Assembly: GCA_936450465.1 (NCBI GenBank)
Contig: OW388291.1
Span: forward strand, 86,039,099 to 86,103,098
Origin: Gibbula magus
Taxonomy: Eukaryota > Mollusca > Gastropoda > Trochida > Trochidae
Direction of reading: 5' to 3'
DNA length: 64,000 bases
Shown: piece by piece, positions 34,254 to 48,100 of the stretch
Numbering within the stretch: position 1 is the stretch's first letter
How the letters are laid out: every line of letters begins with the position of its first letter
Notes under the pieces: model-generated
Database searches by the model: none
The model's input: only the letters and a program-made list of their open reading frames with translations
What the model was told of the DNA's origin: nothing
Program-made: the position numbers and the translations under genes

Positions 34254-34311
34254 CCCCCTCCCCCCCCCCCCCCCCCTCCCCCCCCCCCCCCCCCCCCCCC
34301 CCAATCCCCCC
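34254..34311. repeat. Poly(C) tract (G-quadruplex-forming on minus strand)
   Basis: Nearly uninterrupted C run with three T and one AAT break. The minus strand has long G runs able to form G-quadruplexes. The proline-rich frames reading through it are artefacts. Confidence 0.9.
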
Positions 34312-37300
34312 AACCACCTCCCTTACACAAAAACATTCAAATCTGTCGGCTAAGGAGACTGCCAAATCAGAGACAACCGTTCCAGCTCGTTAACGAGGTG
34401 TGCAATTTGACTGATAAAGATTGAAATACCAAAGGTGTCATAAATCAAATACACAGAGGTTCAGCATACACCTGTGTATTGAGGGTCGCCTTAGTTATTC
34501 ATGTTGCTTATATTGCCTGACAAATACATCTTACAATATATTCGGCGTATGGGCATAGAATAAATACATATGCACTCACCATGAGTTAAGAGTAACAATA
34601 GAGATGTGAATTTACATGTTGATGTTTATTATATTGATTTTTCTGTGTACCCTTATAAAATCTGATTTGGCTGTGATATGTGCCACAATACCATATTACT
34701 TAAAGTTGAGTTACGTTTTCATACATGTACATGAAGTCTCATTTGTGGACCCATTTTACGTATCTATAGGACATAGTAGTAAACCAACTTTGTCTTCTTT
34801 AGATAAGTTTCCAAAATAACATTGATTTGCGCGCACGCCTATCTTGATGCATTGTAGTTATTCTCACTATTCTCACTTACTGAACGGGGGAAATAGTTAT
34901 TTTCAGTAGCTGTCAGTTGAGCTCGATATATATCATCGATGATAACGACATATGGGAACAACAAACTCAATGTAGAGAATCTAGGAAGGTTTAAACAATA
35001 TAACACACTAATACAACATCATATATTCAAGATTTATTGATATATCAACATAAAAATATACCTCGGCGCAATCATGTGTCCTGTCATCATAAATCTTTTA
35101 TTACTCAAAAAAGATCCACCATCGGTGGTACATGAGAAAATAAAGTAATGTAAATAGAATGTACAGCAATATAACTGCATATATAAGATAATTAAATCAA
35201 ATTGTTTTCAAACAATCCTAATAAACTTAGCTAGTTGTTTCAGAGCAGAAATCTTACTTGAAAATAGTTGACGAAATTTTAACAATCTTGGCCAGGAACA
35301 ATAATATTCTTTTAACAATAACTTAACGTAAATCCATAAACAAAGTTCTTCGGCCATCGGCCATCGGCATGTTTCAATTGGAGGTTTGTAATTGCTTGTT
35401 CTAAATTTAAGGATTGGTTCGGATATATGGCCATGGAGGAGTAGATAAAGCTAAAATTCAGGAGATCGCTTCTGAATTGTAAAAATCACAGAGGAACAGT
35501 AGATGGCGTTTAACACTGGGCTACCCCGCCCCTTATTTTCAAAAAAATACGTCATTTGTTCAAATCATAAACATTTATAACAAGAAAAGTTTTACCTTCA
35601 GTTTTACCTTTTTTTTTATAATATCGGTTTTATTGCCGGAAACGATTTTATAGTTTACATTTTATTAAGATAGATGTAACCGTCTGTCTGTATTTCTGAA
35701 CATAACAGGGTAATTAAAGAGTTGTGATCACGGCCCGTGCACAATGTGTTGTGTAATGCCAGCCTGAATCTCCTTTGGCTGCCGCTAATTAGGGGCAATA
35801 AATTAATTTCGGTTTAGCTTTGCATTGTCTGACAAAGGCGTTATATGTTTAACGGCATGTATATTCCAATACATTCAAGAAGTGAATTTGTGATGACATT
35901 TTACTTAGGAGATATAATTGTGTTTTGTCACCATTGAACCATGTTTTAATTGTACCCTTCCGCCGACTCCCCACATATTGTATATATAACGACACCAGAC
36001 TGTGTGGCGCCAATTTGATTAGCTAGGGATCTCAAGATTTAATCAACAATTATGACGAACAATACCTATGTCTACGCAATATGTGATTGTGAAAATTTGC
36101 TTTTATTGCGTTTTGTTCTTTTTAGTTGAATGAGTTAGAATTCAAATCACTTGTATTCAATGGTAAATGCATTGTAAATAAATAATGCCAATACAATTAC
36201 TTCAAACATAATTGATATATTATAATATACAGAGCATCCTGGAAAATATTATTTGTAAATCTTATTCATTAAAAACCTTTTATGTTGTTAAATAATGGTC
36301 TCTCATAATCAGCTGTGCATACGATTTTAGACGTTTAAAATGCATTATTCTAGTCCAAACTGTCCATTGATAGGATTTAAACACGCGATATCGCATTACA
36401 TTATTTCAGGTTTGTAACATTAAGAACCACCCTTAGTTGGCTTGAACATTAGGTTTATTTAATGGATAATGACACTAGTTGTGATGATACTGAATATTTC
36501 TATAAACTCAAGGCTACAACAGAGCATAATAAGGTGAACATATATTGCCAATATGTGTATAATTTAACACGTGGTGACATCATATGGACAGTTTGATAGG
36601 TAGCGACATTTTCTGTTTGAAGTAAAGTATTAATATTAAAGATTGAAGGCTGTATACGATGGACTTTTTTTTAAATAAATTGATAAAGTGTGATGAAGTT
36701 ATAAAACAAAATATGAGATAAATATTTGTCAAGATCACATGTTTCCCTCTGTCATTATTTTAAGCTGAATCAATATTACCAATCATTTTTAACGAGGAAT
36801 AGTTAAACTTCATCGGTCTGTAGGTAAGTGATTCCATAATTCATTAAGGTAATATTAATGTCACGGGATATTATATGCTATACCAATGCATTAGAATATC
36901 TAGCTACCAAAGACAAGAAAACGGTAAGCACCAGTAAACCTATCTTGAAAGTAAAAAGATGTTGCCTATATCATCTTGGAGTATTTTTGTATTCCAAGAT
37001 CGTATAACAAATCAGTCCCCTTTAACACTTAATATTGTATGTATCGCATTCGTGGTGATAATTAAGTTTAAGTCTAGTGGTGAAGGTGCTGTGATGGGAG
37101 GTTACCCGCTGTCGTGTATAGCGTTTTAAGATTTCATTGAAGTGTGATAAGTAATCAATCGTCATGAGTTTCATAACTACCTGTCGCAAATGGAATATTA
37201 TACTCAAATAGTACACTTATATCAACATCTAATTATATTCAATGCAACAGGTACTGAATATGTATGTTATAATCACAAATTTGTATATGAACTATATGGT

Positions 37301-37734
37301 ATGTGAATAAACCTTTAGCAATCAAATGACAATCTAAATAATCAAAACGTTATGGCTCTTTTAATAATTCCCCGTCACCTCGCTAAATGTTGCTATCACA
37401 GTTCGATTCTGTAACATTTCACACTTCACAAAGAATGGCCATGCAATCTAGCATTATGAAGTGTATGTCTGTCGTAAATGTGTATGTTATTTAAATGTAT
37501 ACAATTATAGGAAATTATATATGTTCAATAACCTCCAAGAAATACTCACACCATATTGTTATATCCAATGTAAATCTGCCGTAAATGGTAACTAATAAAG
37601 TGAATTGCTTCACAAATTGCCAAACTCATCAATAGATTTACTATATTTATTTTTATGTATATTGTCATGAGATGATACTTATAATATCTCTGTAAGTTAC
37701 TAAATCATGTTAGTCATTATGCCGAATTGGTCAT
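34312..37734. other. Intergenic, no gene recognised
   Basis: 3.4 kb of AT-rich sequence. I see no coding exon, tRNA or clear element; the tandem word ggccatcggccatcgg at about 35,352 is the only small repeat noted. Confidence 0.5.
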
Positions 37735-38440
37735 ATTTTCATCAAAGTCATATTTTTCTATTAAAGACATTCTTATCTTCAAAGTAGTTTATTTTCACCA
37801 AAGCAATTTTTTCATTAAATTAAATTTTATTATCAAAATCAATTTGTTCATCAAATTCAATTTTTAAATTAAAATTTATGTTATGAAAGTATTTTTTTTC
37901 CCCATCAAAGTAATTTTTTTCATCCAAGTAATTTTCATCATCAAGGTTAACTTTTTCATCCGAGTAATGTTTTTCATTAAAGTCAATTATTTCATCAGTC
38001 AAATACTTTATCAAAGTATGTTTTTTCTTTTAAGTCAAATATATCATCAAAGTAACATTTACCACCAAAGTCAATTTTTCATCAAAGACAATTTTTTTCA
38101 TAACAGTCATTTGTACCATCAAAGTCAATTTCTTCATCAAAGTAGGTTTTTTTTCATCAAAGTAATTTTTTTCATCAAACTCTATTCGCTATTTTGGTTT
38201 TAAAAAATACATTTAATATTAATTTATCCATTAAAGCAAATATTTTCAAAAAAAATAATTTTTTTTCAGCAAAGTCTTTTTTCCCCATCAAAGTCAATAT
38301 CTTCATCAGTATCATTTTTGTCTTCATCAAAGTCAATTTCTCCATTCAAGTCACTTTCTCTTTAAAAGCATTTCTTTTCATCGAAGTAGTTTTTAATTAG
38401 AGTAATGTTTTGTCGGCAATGTTCAAAGCAACTTTTGTCA
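37735..38440. repeat. Degenerate 18-21-bp tandem repeat (catcaaagtcaattttt)
   Basis: The word catcaaagtcaatttttt recurs with variants (catcaaagtaatttttt, catccaagtaatttt) about 35 times. The common period of 18 makes both strands read as short peptide repeats (FFIKVN on plus, DEKNYF on minus), so the 60-106-codon frames here are not genes. Confidence 0.85.
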
Positions 38441-38489
38441 AATTTATGAAATTATTTTATTTTTATTACAACATAGCAAAAACTTGTCT

Positions 38490-38700
38490 GAATATTTACA
38501 AAACTTTAATCTTATTTAATCACCTTTACAAATATTTAATCTCAGAGTAAATATGGAGTAAATATGGATTAAATGTGATATTTACTCCCCTTTACTCTGT
38601 TGTAAATTGTTTCTTTAATCCGGAGTAAAGGGGAGTAAAGGGGATTAAATGACATCTTTAATTCATATTTAATCCGGATTAAATAGGACTTTTTCATCCA
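38490..38700. repeat. ggagtaaa/ggattaaa short repeats in both orientations
   Basis: Words such as ggagtaaatatgg, ggagtaaaggggagtaaagg and the reverse tttactcccctttactc occur many times in 200 bp just left of block Y copy 2. This could form hairpins. Function unknown. Confidence 0.6.
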
Positions 38701-39554
38701 GTGTTCTCTGTTCTCTATGTATATTTACATCTCACCTGTCTCAATTAAAAGTTCGTTGGATGAGCATCGAAACCGTGCTAAACTTATTCTATACTTTTTA
38801 ACATTTAAACAAGATAGATATAATTCGCAAGACTAAGTGCCTCTACAATATAATCAATGTTTCTATCAATGCATAAAAATGCGCTTTCCACTGATTTATC
38901 TAGTAGTTCCTGATCTAGTTATCATCAGATAACAAATTTTGTCTAAACTGTTCTACTTTATCCTTTTCCCAAACAAACTAAATCCGGTTTTACTTCCAGT
39001 ATCTGACCCATCTGGTGTCTGTCGATGCGTATGAAGCGCTCGTAATTTAAACGTGACCGGGAGATGGGATGACTCAGCTCTGAATGGTATATCATTAACA
39101 AAATCAAAGAGCGATGTGGGGGATATACTATAATTAATTACACTTGCGCCATTTGAACCGAGGTATGTAAACTCTCCAATTTCTCAGTCAGACCCACATC
39201 GCACAGGTAAATTCCGAGAGTTTATGTCTGTCTACAAATCCGTATATGCGGATTTGATAAAGTGTGAGAAATGAAGACACCGTCAAATCTGTCACGTGAC
39301 ATAACAAACGAGTTTTACAAATTCCCTTGACAGTACATGCATGGAATGCGTAATTACGATTTATCGACTCGGCATTTCGTTATACATATATACAATATAC
39401 AGTAACAAACTTCAGTAGGGAGATGAATGTATATCAGTTTTACTTTGTTTGCGTAAATAAATAAATTGACCCAATAAAATCATGTGATCTTCTTGGATGG
39501 TCGATCTATCGGGTATTTGTTGTGGAAAGCAGGGACTTGAAATCAACGTAAAAA

Positions 39555-42500
39555 TCAACGGAAGGCGTGATTTAAAGACTGAGTGAAAGATCTTTTGAGG
39601 TGATATCGACCTGCATCGGACAGATGCAAGCCATCTCTCGAAAATAATGTCCATATGGGTTTCAATGTCTTTTTGTTGATGAAGCGTTTAGCCGTGTTCA
39701 CAAACTTAACGCCGTCTTCTTTCCTGGAAAAGGCAATGTCTCTTATTATATCATTTGCACTATTAACTGACCTATCAGTTCTTAAAAAGTCTCTCGGCCT
39801 CGGCAGTATGTTCGTTAGAAGGACCTTGATCTTGGGATTCTTCTTCTTTACTGTTTCAACAAGCTTGCTGAATGACCAGGTGAACTTTTTCTCTTTGAAA
39901 AACTCTATGCTGTTGGTGCCCACGTGTACGACAACAGCCTTGTAGGCATCAAGGTTGTTTATCGAGGATAACCTGTCTGTCAAGGTTGCCGGTGTCGTTC
40001 CCGGAAAACAGGCAACTCTACATCCAGGTATTTCAATACCCCTGGTGATGGAATCTCCTATAACCAGTCTCTCTGCAAAGGGAAATCAGGATTTAGTTTG
40101 ATCAAATATGATGTTTTGCAGAACACGAAAAAGCAATAAATCAAATAGCTTAATAGTTAAGATAATTTATAACATTTGCATAAATTTCAAAGTTTTACTT
40201 TATATTGCTATAAGTTTAAGATTTTAAGTATAAATAAATTCGTAAACATACCAGGGGTACAACTTGTATCTGACGAGATTACTTTTCGCACCCAAGTATC
40301 CTTGTCTTCCTTTTCTGAAATAAAGTGTGTGAATTAGTGTAAAATTTCTGTGGTTCGAAAAATGCCAAAACTTGACATATATTGAATACTAAACGATGTC
40401 CCGTTTGATAACATGTTTATGAAACGAGTGGATGGTTTGGTATTTTAACGAGCGAAAGCGAGTTAAATACCGATGCCATTCACGAGTTTCATAAACATGT
40501 TATCAAACGGGACCGAGTTTAGTATTTTATTTATTACTCAATGATGTTAATAGCGCTGAATTGCAAGACAATCGGTTTTAGTGACGCTTACTCGCAAATA
40601 GGCCACCCGCTATTCCATTCGCGCGGCTAACATTGTGACGTCAACAAAAATTGACTATGACGTCACGCGCCGATTATGACGTTACGGCAGCACGCAGTGG
40701 TATCACACATGTGTGGAACCAACTCATTGTTATCTAATGAGTGATCCCACCACGGTTGAGTAATAAAGAAGAATAAATGATATGGAGGTGACCGCAAGGA
40801 CGGTAAGAAACTCCGATTAAAATGTTTGTACAAAGTTTTACTTTATATTGCTATATATATAAGTTTCTTAAGATTGTATGTATAAATAAATTCGTAAACA
40901 TACCAGGGGTACCACTTGTATCTGATGAGATTACGGTTCGCACCCAAGTATCCTTGTCATCCTTTTCTGAAATAAAGTGTGTGAATTAGTGTAAATTTCT
41001 TTGAATATCGTCTAACACCCTCACATATACATTATTTAAAGTCTTTTCATTTTATAGTTGTACGGTGTTTGTGACACGTTTTCTCAACTAACGACTGAGC
41101 AGATTTTCATTAAACTTTCAGGTCTTTGTGTCGTGCAAGAATTTGGGGGATTTTACCTAAAAAAAAGCCAATATCTTGCTCAATCAGATTCCTGAGACTG
41201 TTGATGTCTTGTGGAAATTACAACTGATATGAATTGGAAACGATCATTTATTTAAACCACAGAAAAATAATATCATTATATAAAAAGTATACTTTAGCCA
41301 GGATATTATGATGGATATTAACAAAATTATTTAAAATTTGATATTTAAAAAAAAACAATTCGCGTTTTTTTATTGGAAGAATTTTCAATCCAAAACCGTT
41401 TAATATATAAAAGGGTGTTTGGCAGGTCATTCTAAGCAAAAATATCAGTTTTAATCCACAATATACTTTTAAGCATACATCTATCAAGCGTTTAACTTCA
41501 TACATAGTTCACATGTAGTTTCCATTTTTAAGCAAATCATATTTTACGTTACCAGTTCGTATATAAAAAAAAATTTTGTTAAGAAGTAAAAACGGTAAAT
41601 ATTGTAGGGGTTCAAAAACATGTATTTTTAAGTTTAGTGTTTTCATTGAAATTCAAAGGACAATGGATTCTTTAATATGCAATCCAAGTATACTTTACAT
41701 CAACATGTTCACCATGTATCAAGTGAAAACAATACACAACCTCATGTGCGTGATAATTCGAGATTGACAGACAGTATGCAAGGGTAACACATGCAGTTTG
41801 AGCAACTGTACAGTTGCATTCCGAATGTGTGTTTACCTACTTGGGTATCTTACTGCTATAGATATTATCATTATGCCATAAAATCATCCTTTGAACTAGG
41901 ATAATAAAAATGCAAAATTAAGTAATTCTGTGACCGAGTATTTTTGGATAAAGTATTTCTCATCTAAAAGGAACGAATCTACTGCAGGTATTGTACCATT
42001 ACATATATATCAGTTAGATTACCTTTTCCTATGAACACTCTCCACGCAGGTAAAATGTCGTCATGGGATCCAATAGATGAAATGTTTCCTTCTGTCAGAA
42101 CATACTCCTCCGTTTTTCTGATGTAGCTACTTCCATCATATAGCGTCACCTTCAAATGAAAATATAACTAGATAAAAGAACTGCATGGTTAAGCTGCCAA
42201 ATGCATAAACGACTCAATAGTATAAATAAACATGTAAAACCATAGCAATTTCGGATGTCCGTATGTTTTATTAAGTGTTCCCCATAACCGGTAACAATGA
42301 GTCTGTTCAAGTAATGCATGGAAATAAAACTGTTTTAGTTCCAGATTTGATGTGTTCCCGATAGACTTTAGTTTAGCATTAGTTATGAATTTAGATATCC
42401 CTTAGTAATGAATGTTAAATGCAATTTAAAAGTATCCCTATTACACTACAATTAGTAACAAATGGTTTGTATACCATATTAAATATGTTCAACATAAAAT

Positions 42501-43643
42501 CGTTTAGGTAATAAAAAAGAAAACGAATCTTGCGAATCTTGCATACTGCTTCGCCGTGCCAGTTTAATACTGACGTGTGACTTCAATTACGTATGCTCGA
42601 AATTGTTAAATTATGTGATTTAGCTTAAACAGGATAGCCAAGCAATTCATGAATGAGCGCAAAGTAGTTCCGTCAAACAATCAAAACGCAAGTTATATTT
42701 AGAAAAACTCTAATTCCCATGACCATTATGAAAACTTTAATACCCGGCATATCTGTGCCCGCTTGGGTAAGAATATCATTTGCTATTGCAGATTTCTATC
42801 ATGGACATGCTCACAATTATGTTTCTGATATGCCTGGACGTCAATACAGATTAATATATATAGTCCTGGGTGTCGTTCCTGAAAACACGTTCATTGGTGG
42901 TAGCATTACAAACAATTGTAGCCGATTTTTAGAAACGGGGCTACAAATGATTGTGCAAATTACTTTTAGCCAAACATTTTAAGAAAGAATTAAGATATTA
43001 CTGTTTAATAGAAAAGGTTAAATATTGGAATGAGTCTAAATTTAATGATTTTGAAGAAATGGGCAAAGTATGATAAACTTGTACTGGAGGGGGTATTCTT
43101 TCTTATTTTATTGTTTATTTTATACTTTATAACATAAAACACTGTTATCAATATCATGTATTGTGTAAGTACCATCAGTGTTGTATAAATGGAGACAGAT
43201 ATCAGGTGATTAAAAAATTTGTTTGCTATGGTTGTTTGTATAATGTTTTTATATAAGTTTCACTACATTACCTTAACATGTATCCAAACTCAACTCTAGT
43301 TTAGTCTGGAATTTTGTTCTCAAAACAGCTTAATTTCTAAGTTTATTTCGTATCATATGATCATGTGATCAATGTCACCTTATTGGTTTATAAGTACATA
43401 CCGAAACATAAAACAAGATTTTGCGAATGGGTAACAACTTCTTATAATTGTGAACATATTTGTTTTATAAAGCTCACGTCAATCTGTCTCTGTCTCTCTG
43501 TCTCTGTTACACTATTAACATTCCTTACATTTATAAGGTGGTTCACTAAAGAACAATAAACAGATTACCTTCACATTGTGACTACCTCTCCTCTCCATAT
43601 CGACGACTTCACCTCTGCATCCTAATCGAGAGTAGAGCAGCAT
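39555..43643 (-). CDS. SGNH/GDSL-hydrolase-like protein, five exons (copy 2)
   Basis: Exons (minus): 43,643-43,569; 42,149-42,023; 40,966-40,904; 40,314-40,252; 40,072-39,555. Splice sites, phases and the 281-residue product match copy 1, with Ser in GDSIT, Asn in HVGTNS and Asp/His in DGLHL all kept. One amino-acid change seen is Met to Val in exon 4 (DTWVRK here). The frame again stays open to an upstream ATG at 43,856, where there is a Leu to Ser difference. Keeping every splice site and catalytic residue in both copies suggests that either both work or they are alleles. Substrate and location are unknown. Confidence 0.78.
40385..40527. repeat. Foldback repeat in the SGNH intron (copy 2)
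   Basis: Same foldback as 19,188-19,330, followed by the same tgacgtca sites (around 40,636-40,685). Confidence 0.8.
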
Positions 43644-45119
43644 CTTGTTAGCATTTAACTTGTACAACCACCACTGAACATCTTGAATTGTGTAAATGAG
43701 TTCGAACGATTGATGAGAATGAGAAAACAACTTGTTCAAAGAACGGTATTTTTTTATATTTACCAAAGCCTTTAAATAGAAAATTGGTTCCGAAGCTTTG
43801 CGCGATTGGTCGAACACGTTGCTAATCGCATTAGACTCGCTTGCATGGAAATTCATATGATTGGTCGTTTAATCAAAGGGGTGTGTATATTGAGTTTGAG
43901 TGCTACCAAGGCCATTTCCATAACATTATACACGTTTATGTGAACTTGAGATTCTCAATTTCAAGTTTGCATTTTAAAAATGAATGTCTTGCAGGGGGGT
44001 AATTGATCTTGAATTATTGAAATTCAGACTTAAGACATGCGTATCTTAGTGTTTTAATTTAACCAAGGACGTATATCCATCTAATTCCTTGATTTAACCC
44101 ATGCAAATATGTTGTCTAGTAGTAATAATTCCTTCCTAGAATGCTTTATCATTATTTGATGGCACATGATCTATTTTGTGTCTTTTTAAATACGTGCGTG
44201 CAAAAATTTCATTGAAAATGTTTACATTAAACGATATACGTATTAGATACATTATATTATAATCTGCTAAAAAGAACCACTTTGAAAAAATTAAGACTTG
44301 TGTAGTTGGTAGATGCTTGCTGATGTTTTGAAGATCTGAACTTTCATTTAACAATAAATCTAATGAAGTTTGTTTACACGTATTTTAAATTTTGTTAACC
44401 ACTAGTATCAAAATACTTTTTGTAAAATAATGAAGAGTGTATATAAAATGTGCCGGATATGTTGACAATACTTAAGAACATGTACGTGTAAACAATTATG
44501 ATTATGTCCATTTCAATGAGTAATATCGTAAGTTTTCTTTTTTGTGGCGCATTCGTAGCATAATAAATGATGCATGTCCACATGCTTGGCATGAGATTGC
44601 GAGCGTGTAGCCCGTTCCACGTGTGATTATGTAAGTGTTGTCTTCACCGCGAAACGGTTGACATGCAGATGTAATCAAGTGTGTCTGATGTTATCATAAC
44701 AGCTCGCGTGCCGCCTTGTGTTGAGATTCACAGTATGAGTTCTGACAATGGAAGTGGGTAGGAATGTCGATTGCAACATTTCCAACTTGAAATGTTTGTT
44801 TCGTTTCCTGAACACTTTGTCAGGGTTGTAAACAACTACAGATAACGCTACGGTGTTCCAGTAAATGACAACTTGAATGGAGACTTGAAAATAATTGAGC
44901 TTGAAAAGTTGAGGAAGTACTAATGGGATATCATCAAAGAAAAAGTTTCAGAATTATTAGATCACTTAAACTAAGGAAAATAAGACAATTGACTTTGATC
45001 AGAAAATAGTCTATGGTAATAGATGCTGTTTAGGTTATTAAGTATTACATGGAAGGTTATTATGTGTACTTTACGCAGTCAGGAAAATGATAATTGTTAA
45101 ATAAAAGCATATTTGGTAT

Positions 45120-48100
45120 CAAAGTGAAGGCGATTATATGTTCTTTACGAATATATAGGTTTAATATTCATAGCATCTCCCTTATAATAGGTACGCGCTA
45201 GTGAATAGATAGTTCTCTATGGTCAACATATGTCTTGAGGACGTTTTTCACATCGCCGTCAGGAAAAGGATAATTGTTAAATAAAATCCTATTTGGTATC
45301 ATATTAGAGGCAATTTTTGTGTAAGAATATACAAGTTTGATATTCATAACACCTTCCTTATAATAGGTACGCGTTAGTAGATATATCAACCCAATCGTGT
45401 ATTTCCTTATGTATAGATCTATAGTTCTCTATGGTGAACATACGTTTAAAGGACGTTTTTCACATCACCGTCTAGTAACGGAAAATTGTCAAATAAAAGC
45501 ATATTTGGTATCAGATTGAAGGCGATTATGTGTACTTTAAGAATATATAAGTGTTATATTCATAGCATCTTTTTTATTGTAGGTACGCGCTAGTGGATAG
45601 ACTCACCCAATCGTGTCCTTCCTGATGTATAGACAGTTCTCTATGGTGAACAACCGTTTAAGGGACGTTTTTCACATCGCCGTTAGGAAACGGATAATTG
45701 TTAAATAGAAGCATATTTGGTATCAAAGTGAAGGCGATTATGTGTTCTTTACGAATATATAGGTTTAATATTCATAGCACTTTCCTTATAATAGGTACGC
45801 GCTAGTGGATAGACCCACCCAATCGTGTCCTTCCTAATGTATAGACAGTTCTCTATGGTGAACAACCGTTTAAGGGACTTTTTTCACATCGCCGTCAGGA
45901 AACGGATAATTGTCAAATAAAAGCATATTTGGTATCAGATTGAAGGCGATTATGTGTACTTTAAGAATATATAAGTGTAATATTCATAGCACCTTCCTTT
46001 TTATAGGTACGCGCTAGTGAATAGACCCACCCAATCGTCTCTTTATTGATGTATAGATAGTTCAGTCTCTATGGTGAACAACCGTTTAAGGGACGTTTTT
46101 CACATCGCCGTCAGGAAACGGATAATTGTCAAATACAAGCATATTTGGTATCAAAGTGAAGGCGATTATGTGTTCTTTACGAATATATAGGTTTAATATT
46201 CATAGCATCTTCCTTATTGTAGGTACGCGCTAGTGGATAGACTCACCCAATCGTGTCTTTCCTGATGTATAGACAGTTCTCTATGGTGAACAACCGTGTA
46301 AGGGACGTTTTTCACATCGCCGTCAGGAAACGGATAATTGTTAAATAAAAGCATATTTGGTATCAAAGTGAAGGCGATTATGTGTTCTTTACGAATATAT
46401 AGGTTTAATATTCATAGCACATTCCTTGTTGTAGGTACGCGCTAGTGAATAGACCCACCCAATCGACTCTTTCCTAATGTATAGACAGTTCTCTATGGTG
46501 AACAACTGTTTAAGGGACGTTTTTCACATCGCCGTCAGGAAACGGATAATTGTCAAATAAAAGCATATTTGGTATCAGATTGAAGGCGATTATGTGTACT
46601 TTGAGAATATATAAGTGTAATATTCATAGCACCTTCCTTTTTATAGGTACGCGCTAGTGAATAGACCCACCCAATCGTCTCTTTCCTGATGTATAGATAG
46701 TTCTCTATGGTGAACAACTGTTTAAGGGACGTTTTTCACATCGCCGTCAGGAAACGGATAATTGTCAAATAAAAGCATATTTGGTATCAGATTGAAGGCG
46801 ATTATGTGTACTTTGAGAATATATAAGTGTAATATTCATAGCACCTTCCTTTTTATAGGTACGCGCTAGTGAATAGACCCACCCAATCGACTCTTTCCTT
46901 ATGTATTGATAGTTCTCTATGGTCAACATACGTTTAGAGGACGTTTTTCACATCGCCGTCGGGAAACGGCTAACTGTTAAATAAAAGAATCTTTGGTATC
47001 AAAGTGAAGGCGATTATGTGTTCTTTACGAATATATAGGTTTAATATTCATAGCACATTCCTTGTTGTAGGTACTTGCTAGTGAATAGACCCACCCAATC
47101 GACTCTTTCCTAATGTATAGACAGTTATCTATGGTGAACAACCCTTTATGGGACGTTTTTCACATCGCCGTCAGGAAACGAATAATTGTTAAATAAAAGC
47201 ATATTTGGTATCAAAGTGAAGGCGATTATGTGTTCTTTACGAATATATAGGTTTAATATTCATAGCACATTCCTTGTTGTAGGTACGCGCTAGTGAATAG
47301 ACCCACCCAATCGACTCTTTCCTTATGTATAGATAGTTCTCTATGGTCAACATACGTTTAGAGGACGTTTTTCACATCGCCGTCGGGAAACGGCTAACTG
47401 TTAAATAAAAGAATATTTGGTATCAAAGTGAAGGCGATTATGTGTTCTTTACGAATATATAGGTTTAATATTCATAGCACATTCCTTGTTGTAGGTACTT
47501 GCTAGTGAATAGACCCACCCAATCGTCTCTTTCCTAATGTATAGACACTGTCAGTTATCTATGGTGAACAACCCTTTATGGGACGTTTTTCACATCGCCG
47601 TCAGGAAACGAATAATTGTTAAATAAAAGCATATTTGGTATCAAAGTGAAGGCGATTATGTGTTCTTTACGAATATATAGGTTTAATATTCATAGCACAT
47701 TCCTTGTTGTAGGTACGCGCTAGTGAATAGACCCACCCAATCGACTCTTTCCTTATGTATAGATAGTTCTCTATGGTCAACATACGTTTAGAGGACGTTT
47801 TTCACATCGCCGTCGGGAAACGGCTAACTGTTAAATAAAAGAATATTTGGTATCAAAGTGAAGGCGATTATGTGTTCTTTACGAATATATAGGTTTAATA
47901 TTCATAGCACATTCCTTGTTGTAGGTACTTGCTAGTGAATAGACCCACCCAATCGACTCTTTCCTTATGTATAGATAGTTCTCTATGGTCAACATACGTT
48001 TAGAGGACGTTTTTCACATCGCCGTCGGGAAACGGCTAACTGTTAAATAAAAGAATATTTGGTATCAAAGTGAAGGCGATTATGTGTTCTTTACGAATAT

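Larger units (their letters stand above)
38703..46950. repeat. Duplicated block Y, copy 2
   Basis: Nearly identical to 17,506-32,861 without the BEL/Pao element. Left edge is sharp at gttctctgttctcta, after unrelated sequence. The right limit lies within the satellite and is approximate because units align in more than one register. It contains a complete second SGNH gene. Confidence 0.85.

Noticed and set aside
34111..34424. Proline-rich proteins
   Set aside because: They read through the poly(C) tract and have no other coding sign.
37820..38400. Membrane-like or repeat protein genes on both strands
   Set aside because: They are products of the degenerate 18-21-bp repeat; both strands are open for the same reason.
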